From an uncultured Collinsella sp. (GTDB lineage Bacteria > Actinomycetota > Coriobacteriia > Coriobacteriales > Coriobacteriaceae), in contig USPH01000069.1 in NCBI GenBank assembly GCA_900556515.1, positions 1 through 7,040 of the forward strand: a stretch of 7,040 nt of DNA, in the 5' to 3' direction. Position numbers and translations under genes: made by a program. Under the pieces are notes generated by a model that was given only the letters and a program-made list of their open reading frames with translations, did no database searches and had not been told where the DNA came from. Position 1 is the first letter of the stretch. Each line of letters begins with the position of its first letter. This document shows positions 5,176 to 7,040 of this stretch, piece after piece.

Positions 5176-6255
5176 CTACTCCCCGTGATGGTGGCCGCAG
5201 CAGCACTCGTGGCCGTCGTCACGACCGTGGCCGCCGCAGCACTCGTGGTCCTCGCCATGGTGGTGGCCACAACCGCACTCGTGATCGTCGTCATGCTCGC
5301 CGCAACCGCAGCCTTCCTCGTGAGCGCCATGCTCCTCGGGACGATACTGCGACCAGTCCAGACCGGCGGCGATGGCGTCGGCCTCCTCCTTATAGAGGAC
5401 CGTGACGGCCTGGGTGCCCAGCTTGGCGCCACCGATGGCATCGAGCATGTCGTAAAGCGTAAAGGCCACGTCGGCGCCGGGCAGCGCAAGCTCGCGGTCG
5501 TCGGCATAGGCGAGCGCCAAGCGCAGGTCCTTAATGAAGTGCTCAACCATAAAGCCGGGCTTGTAGTCGCCGTCGAGCGCCTTGGGCGCCAGGCTCTCCA
5601 TGGCGCCGGACTTACCGGTGCCGCCCAGAATCATCTGACGGGTCTTCTCAAGATCAAGGCCGCTCAGCTCGGCAAACGCCAGCGCGTCTGCCATGCCGAC
5701 CATGCAGGCGCCCAGCGACACCTGGTTGGCGAGCTTGGCAGCCTGGCCCTTGCCGGCGCCATCAAAGCAGCAGATGGTTGCCGCAAAGGTGGAAAGGATG
5801 TCGCGGACCGGCGCGATGTCGTTCTCGGTGGCGCCCACGATAGCCGTGAGCGTGCCGGCGATGGCACCCGACTCGCCGCCGGTGACGGGGCAGTCAAACG
5901 CCATGCGGCCGGAGACCTGGGCGGCCTCGGCAATGTCGCGCGCCAGCTCGGGCGAGCTCGTGGTGAGGTCGATCAGGACCGCACCGGGCTTAGTGCACGC
6001 GAGCAGACCGTCACCCGCCAGGTAGAGCTCCTCGACCTCGGAGGGATAACCCACCATGGTAAAGACGACGTCAGCGTTCGCCGCGGCATCTGCCGGCGTA
6101 TCGGCCCAGACGGCACCGCGCTCAACGAGCGCTGCGGCCTTGGACTTGGTGCGATTGTTGACCGTGACGGGATAGCCAGCGTCCAGAATGTGGCCGGCAA
6201 TGGGGGCACCCATAATTCCGGTGCCGATAAATGCGACAGAGAGCTTGTTTGCCAT
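5176..6255 (-). CDS. Beta-hydroxyacid dehydrogenase (3-hydroxyisobutyrate / tartronate-semialdehyde reductase type) with His/Cys-rich tail
   Basis: NAD(P)-dependent oxidoreductase of the beta-hydroxyacid dehydrogenase family, interconverting a short beta-hydroxyacid and its semialdehyde. The N-terminal Rossmann domain carries the G-T-G-I-M-G nucleotide loop (11-16). The substrate motif is D-C-P-V-T-G-G (121-127), the usual DAPVSGG with Cys and Thr replacing Ala and Ser. Catalytic Lys174 sits in G-K-G-Q-A-A-K-L-A-N-Q, and K-D-L-R-L-A-L (242-248) marks the helical C-terminal domain. The family normally ends near residue 295; this protein has 359. The extra part (309-359) contains 13 His and 9 Cys, including three HEC-initiated 12-residue repeats, and looks like a metal-binding tail. 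The start ATG has AAGGA 8 bases upstream. The gene lies 98 bases after degV and 5 bases before the small membrane protein gene. Exact substrate unknown; 3-hydroxyisobutyrate, glycerate/tartronate semialdehyde and succinic semialdehyde are all possible. Confidence 0.87.
   Translation of the reverse strand: MANKLSVAFIGTGIMGAPIAGHILDAGYPVTVNNRTKSKAAALVERGAVWADTPADAAANADVVFTMVGYPSEVEELYLAGDGLLACTKPGAVLIDLTTSSPELARDIAEAAQVSGRMAFDCPVTGGESGAIAGTLTAIVGATENDIAPVRDILSTFAATICCFDGAGKGQAAKLANQVSLGACMVGMADALAFAELSGLDLEKTRQMILGGTGKSGAMESLAPKALDGDYKPGFMVEHFIKDLRLALAYADDRELALPGADVAFTLYDMLDAIGGAKLGTQAVTVLYKEEADAIAAGLDWSQYRPEEHGAHEEGCGCGEHDDDHECGCGHHHGEDHECCGGHGRDDGHECCCGHHHGE
5179..5283 (-). repeat. 36-bp in-frame tandem repeat, three units, encoding the His/Cys tail
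   Basis: Units lie at 5283-5248, 5247-5212 and 5211-5179 (the last one codon short). They encode HECGCGHHHGED, HECCGGHGRDDG and HECCCGHHHGE. On the plus strand GTGGCC recurs at 5191, 5227 and 5263, exactly 36 bases apart. A degenerate His/Cys block (residues 309-324) precedes the array. Confidence 0.85.
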
Positions 6256-6353
6256 GAAACCTTTCCTTTTGGGTTGGGTGTTATTACCAGGTTGAATACT
6301 CGGTGCCAGCGTTTGGGCTGTGAGTCGAGGGCGACTACGGCCGCAGCGCCTGC
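6256..6353 (-). other. Short gap between degV and the dehydrogenase gene
   Basis: 98 bases with no terminator-like hairpin plus T-run. A TGGTAATAA stretch (about 6283-6291 on the minus strand) is a poor -10 candidate. Whether the dehydrogenase has its own promoter cannot be decided. Confidence 0.3.
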
Positions 6354-7021
6354 CTACTGGCCGCGCACACGGCGAGCGATGCGGTCGGAAAGCGACGCCT
6401 TGTCGGCGCGGTTCTTACCCCAAAACGCGCAGCCCACCATGCCGGGGCCCACGTGCGAGCCGATGGTGGGACCCACGGAGCCGCGAATGATCGTGACGTC
6501 GGCGCAGCCCTCCTCCTTGCGAACGGCGGCCTCAAGCCAGTCACCATCCTTCTCGGCATCGGCCGTCATGATGGCGATGGGCATGGTGCGGTCGGGCACG
6601 TAGTTCTCGCGGAACGACTTGAGGATGGACTTGAGCGCCTTCTTGCGGCCGCGGTTGACGCCGATCAGCGACAGCGAGCCGGCCAGGTCGTAGGAAAGCT
6701 CGGGCTTGACGTCGAGCTTTGCCGTGAGCTGTGCCGCCGCGGGCGGAATGCGGCCGCCGGCAGCCAGTGCGTCGAAGCTCTCGAGCGTAAAGTAGCCGTG
6801 CACGTAGGTCTTTGCCTCGTTTGCCCAATCGACCAGCTGCTTGGCGGTCAGTCCCGCCGAACGCTGGCGCACGGCCTCGAGCGCCAAGAGCGCGCCGGTC
6901 GCGCAGGGCAGGGCGTTGTCGACCACGTAGAGCTCAAAGTTGGGATACTCGGCGCGCACGGCATCTGCCGCCTGGCACGCGGAGTTGTAGCTCGACGACA
7001 GCGCCGAGGTAAAGCACAGGT
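6354..7021 (-). CDS. DegV-family fatty-acid-binding protein, 5' end missing
   Basis: DegV proteins bind a fatty acid; several (FakB) present it to fatty acid kinase for phospholipid synthesis. The visible 222 residues begin in L-C-F-T-S-A-L-S-S-S-Y-N-S-A, the family's second ligand-contact loop (usual form S-x-x-L-S-G-T-Y-x-S-A), so the N-terminal 80 or so residues are missing. Further family marks are V-V-D-N-A (usually V-V-D-S) and the F-D-A-L-A-A-G-G-R-I-P-P-A-A-A block followed by L-D-V-K-P-E-L. Others are the R-G-R-K-K-A-L-K-S-I segment and, near the end, G-P-T-I-G-S-H-V-G-P-G. The coding frame stays open to 7021, where adapter sequence begins, so the GTG at 6959 is internal and not a start. 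The stop is TAG at 6356-6354. Identity as DegV family is clear; the lipid bound and partner kinase are unknown. Confidence 0.92.
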
Positions 7022-7040
7022 CTGTCTCTTATACACATCT
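7022..7040. other. Tn5 mosaic-end / Nextera adapter remnant (not genomic)
   Basis: CTGTCTCTTATACACATCT is an exact match to the 19-base Tn5 transposase mosaic end used in Nextera libraries. It sits at the extreme end of the window and interrupts the DegV reading frame, as expected for untrimmed adapter carried into an assembly. Translating across it gives a false MYKRQ N-terminus on the minus strand. Confidence 0.97.

Noticed and set aside
3452..5188. Long plus-strand open frames (3452-4189 and 4277-5188)
   Set aside because: They mirror icd and the HEAT-protein gene, have no family motifs, and arise from GC-biased third codon positions.
5171..5206. Earlier ATG for the small membrane protein (12 extra residues)
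   Set aside because: The ATG at 5170 has a better-placed GGGGAG and leaves the first membrane helix at the N-terminus. The earlier start would overlap the dehydrogenase coding end.
5179..5283. Regular 36-bp repeats as a possible CRISPR array
   Set aside because: The units are directly adjacent with no spacers, diverge from one another, and are in frame within an open coding sequence.
5185..6603. Plus-strand open frame of 472 codons opposite the dehydrogenase gene
   Set aside because: It is antisense to a clearly recognisable enzyme and runs on through an intergenic gap into degV. It has low-complexity Ala/Val/Arg-rich sequence with no recognisable domain, typical of the mirror frame of GC-rich genes.
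6848..7036. Minus-strand protein starting MYKRQ
   Set aside because: The start codon lies in Nextera adapter sequence and the frame differs from that of DegV.

Overview
This looks like chromosomal DNA from a GC-rich anaerobic actinobacterium. The best guess is Coriobacteriia, Collinsella-like. That rests on the mix of genes (mannose-family PTS with a YajC gene, DegV, an NAD-type isocitrate dehydrogenase, acidic membrane-anchored proteins) and on GC-biased codon use that opens long false frames on the opposite strand. The taxonomic call is inference. All eight genes I can support lie on the minus strand, so transcription runs from high to low coordinates. The last 19 bases (7022-7040) are a Tn5/Nextera adapter and not genomic; biological sequence ends at 7021.

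In transcription order: (a) 7021-6354, a DegV-family lipid-binding protein lacking its N-terminus because the contig ends there. (b) 6255-4742, a beta-hydroxyacid dehydrogenase (3-hydroxyisobutyrate dehydrogenase-like) with an unusual His/Cys-rich C-terminal tail made of 12-residue repeats, followed after 5 bases by a small three-helix membrane protein. (c) 4726-2936, a HEAT-repeat protein and an NAD-type isocitrate dehydrogenase, 6 bases apart. Genes (b) and (c) are packed tightly enough to be one transcript. (d) 2809-1715, a membrane-anchored SurA/PrsA-like protein with a very acidic cytoplasmic head, closed by a strong intrinsic terminator at 1640-1674. (e) 1639-1084, about 550 bases without a gene, packed with dyad-symmetric elements and a candidate extended -10 promoter. 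(f) 1083-1, the start of a mannose-family PTS operon: EIIA, YajC-like protein, and EIIB, the last cut off by the window edge.

The PTS genes would work as a phosphorelay from HPr to EIIA (His9), to EIIB (His17), to an incoming sugar. The EIIC and EIID membrane subunits would be expected beyond position 1. The sugar cannot be read from this window. The most unusual items are the metal-binding-type tail on the dehydrogenase, the palindrome-dense PTS control region and the YajC gene inside the PTS operon. No RNA gene, CRISPR array, insertion sequence or integrase was seen.
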